From Rhizomucor pusillus (taxonomy: Eukaryota; Mucoromycota; Mucoromycetes; Mucorales; Lichtheimiaceae): a DNA stretch of 60,662 nucleotides. Positions 57,401 through 60,662 of the stretch are shown piece by piece. The stretch lies in assembly GCA_900175165.2 (NCBI GenBank), contig FWWN02000306.1, forward strand, positions 1-60,662, written 5' to 3'. The notes beneath the pieces are model-generated. The model had not been told where the DNA came from and did no database searches. It worked only from the letters and a program-made list of their open reading frames with translations. Numbering within the stretch: the first letter of the stretch is position 1; the number at the start of each line of letters is the position of its first letter. The translations under genes were made by a program, and so were the position numbers.

Positions 57401-60396
57401 CTTGGCTCTTCGTAAGATCGGGTCATGGATGGTGTCATGTATTTCCAGCGTTTCCAAGCTTCTTCCCAGGCGGCCATGTTACCAGGAGCATAGTGGGTCA
57501 TCATACGCAGTAATCTGCGAATACGCTTTTGTTGAGACTTGCGACCGGCAACAATACCGGTGTTGTTTGTAAGCTCGATGTAGACCGGTAAATTATCCAC
57601 AATCGTCAGCGCCTGTTGCTGGGGATCATCTGCGCTGTCCGTTATGTGCGCTTCTAGGCAAATGTGGCCGAAACATGCGATAGCACCAGAGCAAATTTCG
57701 GGATCTGCTGAGCACAAAAGCACCAACAAAGCAACTTCAAGACCGATAGACGCTTGTAGCCGCTCGCGAACATCAGCACCGTGGATAGCGATATCTTGAT
57801 GTAAACGAAGGAAATCGTTTCGAAGCGTCAACAGACGAGCCAAAAGATCTAAGAGCTTTTTGAGCCCATCGTCTCGTTCCCTGGTATCCAGCAGTTGTTT
57901 CGCCAAGGTAAATACGACCTGTGACGAAATTTTCCAGAATGATTCCATAAAGAGATTAGATGGACCCCAGTTCACAATGTTGTCTGGTGCGTGCAATTTA
58001 ACTAAGCAATCTGCAGCAGCATCGCGGACGGGCGGTCTAGGGTCCCGGAGACAGTTTGTGATGGCTACCAGGAGCGCTCCGTTTTGTTCAAATCGGTCCT
58101 CATTGTCACCCTGCAGAGATCCAGGCGTTAACAGACATTTGCAAAGTAACAGTCCATCTATCTACTCACCAAAATAGCAAGTTTAGGATCTGTAAAATAC
58201 AATCGCAGCATATCCAGAATCAGTTCGCATCGTTCCGTGTAAACCAGGCGACTAGTGTCTCTCTTGATTCTTCGTTCGGATGCCGAGTTAATGATAGCCT
58301 TGCGACTAGTACTCGATGCGCCCTGGCTGCTGGTATCTGACTTTGCAGGATCACGACTTATAAAGTCCAAAAAGAGTCTTCGCAAAGGTCCACACATGGT
58401 ATCGTACAAGCTGGTCATTGAAGGATTCCAGGGCAGTCTGTTCTCCTCGGCGGCCAGCGCCAGACAGGCCTTGATCAAACTTAATTTAAATAAAGTTGGT
58501 GCGCGATCATCAAGGCAACTTGGGAATAAACTATGCAGAGTGCTACGAGGATTTAACCGAAACATGGCAACCAAGCAATCTGCAAGTAGAACCCGATGGT
58601 CAATAATTATTCCCAAGTTTGTCATGAGACTATCCGTAATAAGAGGACGTTGCACGTCGAACATCTTCTCTTTAAGCTCGTTTTCGATATCAGGCACAAT
58701 GTGGCGCAAAGCTGATACGTCTGTTTTCGAGACATACGTTGCTGCCTTGCAAATATCGACGTAGCAGATAGCAGCTAGCTCAGCCATACGCGTGCCACGA
58801 AGGGACTTTTTTAGAGAGCTTAAGAAAATCGTCTGCAAAATTTACAAACGTAAGTAATTACAGTGGTCATCGATACTTGAGATCCATGACTTTACCTTTT
58901 TGTTTTGTACACCTCTACTTTCCGACAGCGCTGAAGCCAAAAGAACATCAGGACATAAAATCAGGAGCATAGTCTGCAGTGGCCAGAGCACTGCCTTTTT
59001 GCGGGTCGTATCTGCCAGCGAGTTACAAATATCAAACAAGATCTCGGGTCCGCCATCTAGTCGCTTTTGGCTGTGGCATAGTCTCATAAACTCGGATGGA
59101 TACGTCTCAATCCAATTCCAGATTGCACGGCGCAGTACAACGGCAACAAACAATTGAGCAGACTTTTTCAAATGCATAAAACTCGAGCATAATTCTAAAA
59201 TAAGCAAACAGAGTCAATACACAAAGCAATTTGTATACTTTGGAAAAATAGATCATGCGCTACCTGTCAAGATCATACTAAGTCGCTTGGCATTAAGAGC
59301 TGAGCATTCTAGCAGCCGCATGTCTGCAGTCTCTGGATTCTCATCCAGGGTCGTAGAAAGGTATAAAATCTTTGCCTTGATCTTATTAAACATTATTGGC
59401 CAGTTACTGGCACTGACGTAAAACACAACTCTGCTGGCGGCTTTGTAGATATCGAGCAAAATGTCTGAGGATGATCCATTGGCGCCCGTGGCATTATAGT
59501 CCGTTCGTGTCATTAAACTAGCGGCGTTTCCTATGCCGTATTCTCTATCTTCACTTGCCGCCATTTGGTGCATGAAACGAGACATTATGTTGACAATATA
59601 TTTTGCAAGATTATCTTCGAGTGGCAGCGGATCTTCCAAATCGCTTGTCATTGAATCAGGCTGCCACCGCTCTGCGTTGCTGTCACCTCCAGAACTGTGC
59701 ATTGACCCTTCCCGGTGCATCGACCCTTCTCGGCTCATTGACGATACTGGCGATTGGGGCTGCAAGGACTCTGCGCTGCTGTTCGGTCGACGGTTTTGGC
59801 GATAAAATTGCCAGTGATGCTGCATACATGCCGATAACATGCGCAGCAGGAACAATTGTGATTGTAACACTTCATGTGGCACATATTCATCAGGCATGCC
59901 ACTATACGGGCTCTAATTACGAACGATTTTAATAACTTTATAAACATTGAACGCAAATTAAACTTGCATCCCGCGCTCCCCTTTACCTTTGAAATATTTT
60001 CGAGCACAGTAACCAAAGTGCTTGCAATGGTGGGTAATCGAAACTTTGATAACTCTATCAATGCGGCCACTAGAATATCACCGCGTTAATATGATGGATA
60101 TACGATGACGATGACCTGACCGTACCTCTATAATTACCCAGCGAAATATCGTGACAAAAAGTGTCGAAAAATGAGTGTCTGCCACCTTCATAAGTAACTC
60201 GAACCCGAGAATCAAAGAACTTACGTCTGCTGAATGAGAGGATCGCTCTCTAAAAGATCAAGCTGCCTGCCATTATTGCTCGGAAGCTATCATCGGCGGG
60301 TTAGCTGTCAATTCGCGCCCTTGGTCGTTTAGCGGTACTTGCTCTGACGGTGATTCGATTGACCAAGCTTAGAATAAGCTTGGTGTCTGCACTCAT
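51432..60396 (-). CDS. NF1: Neurofibromin/IRA-type Ras GTPase-activating protein
   Basis: A giant minus-strand gene. Exons: 60343-60396, 60225-60286, (a tiny exon, see findings), 59987-60069, 59264-59912, 58896-59194, 58170-58832, 56383-58110, 56269-56325, 55970-56209, 55752-55914, 55420-55687, 54575-55355, 54205-54505, 53613-54140 and 51432-53578. They give about 2674 aa. RasGAP residues are the arginine finger in SETDLFRKTSIATRLL (R about 1341) and FLRFFCPAIVAPESEGLV (about 1453). A Sec14/CRAL-TRIO-PH-like module follows (SKAGRPVFYFVARNV, VYDNVAMIHIYNPNSFLRKY), then long helical repeats. It switches Ras off and so tunes cAMP or MAPK signalling. The first intron starts GCAAGT. The N terminus LVNRITVRLPSNNGRQLDLL matches the family only with that splice. 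Confidence 0.93.
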
Positions 60397-60428
60397 TTCC
60401 GATTGCTGTAAACGTTGCCGAGAGAGGG

Positions 60429-60452
60429 TGTGTGTGTGTGTGTGTGTGTGTG
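60429..60452 (+). repeat. TG dinucleotide microsatellite
   Basis: Twelve TG units (CA on the minus strand) lie in the 5' leader or promoter of the NF1 gene, just upstream of its ATG at 60396. Confidence 0.95.
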
Positions 60453-60662
60453 CGATAGGATGGATTAAGGAAGTAGGGGAATCCACTGGTGAAAAGGAGC
60501 TGAGCTGTCAGTAGCAGGATCGTGATTTCAGATGATGGTGCACATGGTACCTGGCCTCAAGATCTAAAATGGGGGAGGGGGAGAACGGCCTGCCGTTTTG
60601 TTGTTGTATTAAAACTTTAAAGCTTAAAAGTAGATAACGTCTTTTTCTTTTTTTTTTTTTTT
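60453..60662. other. Right edge, NF1 upstream region
   Basis: No gene is seen. The window ends in a T-run (about 60643-60662) that probably marks a contig end at a homopolymer. Confidence 0.5.

Noticed and set aside
1..60662. CRISPR arrays, bacterial operons or phage genes
   Set aside because: No regularly spaced repeats or prokaryotic gene organisation; intron-rich eukaryotic genes throughout.

Overview
This window is nuclear DNA from a fungus, most likely an early-diverging Mucoromycota (Mucorales-like) species. The genes are packed with short introns (47 to about 100 nt). The set combines eIF3i, NOP14, RAD50, HEM4, GDA1 and Eaf3/MRG15 with lineages well kept in early-diverging fungi: a full-length neurofibromin-type RasGAP, an EFA6-like Sec7-PH exchange factor, an AGFG-type ArfGAP and a SOSS-C-like small protein. 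No bacterial or organellar signature was seen. The assembly has one run of Ns (13717-13784), one single N (6725), and ends in a poly-T.

Layout. 1-3290: a broken mobile-element-like gene with a RuvC-I-like motif. 3888-5006: eIF3i. 5007-8110: mostly non-coding, holding a palindrome cluster, repeat copy A (5773-6931) and a tiny candidate two-exon gene. 8111-18137: NOP14, a short forkhead factor, a bZIP factor, a secreted metallophosphatase and guanosine diphosphatase. 18683-26788: RPS25, a hidden SOSS-C-like gene, a small secreted peptide and a 24-exon RAD50. 27037-33685: a second bZIP, a glycerol-3-phosphate acyltransferase and PUS1. 33686-36881: repeat copy B (inverted relative to A) and unexplained sequence. 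36882-41285: a lipid-droplet hydrolase and an ArfGAP sharing a 94-bp divergent promoter, then Eaf3/MRG15. 41286-44874: a degenerate gene and tRNA-Lys(CUU). 44875-60396: four minus-strand genes in tandem: HEM4, the Sec7-PH ArfGEF, ETFRF1/LYRM5 and the NF1-type RasGAP.

Functional threads. RAD50 lies less than 1 kb from a SOSS-C-like gene, and both families act in double-strand-break signalling. An ArfGAP and an ArfGEF lie 6 kb apart. Three sequence-specific transcription factors (one forkhead, two bZIP) are interspersed.

Gene models were built by hand from splice consensus, reading-frame continuity and remembered family motifs. Two results stand out. Six introns appear to start with GC instead of GT, five of them with the identical GCAAGT. 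Several exons are extremely small: 18 nt and 11 nt in the phosphatase, and possibly 2 nt in the NF1 gene.
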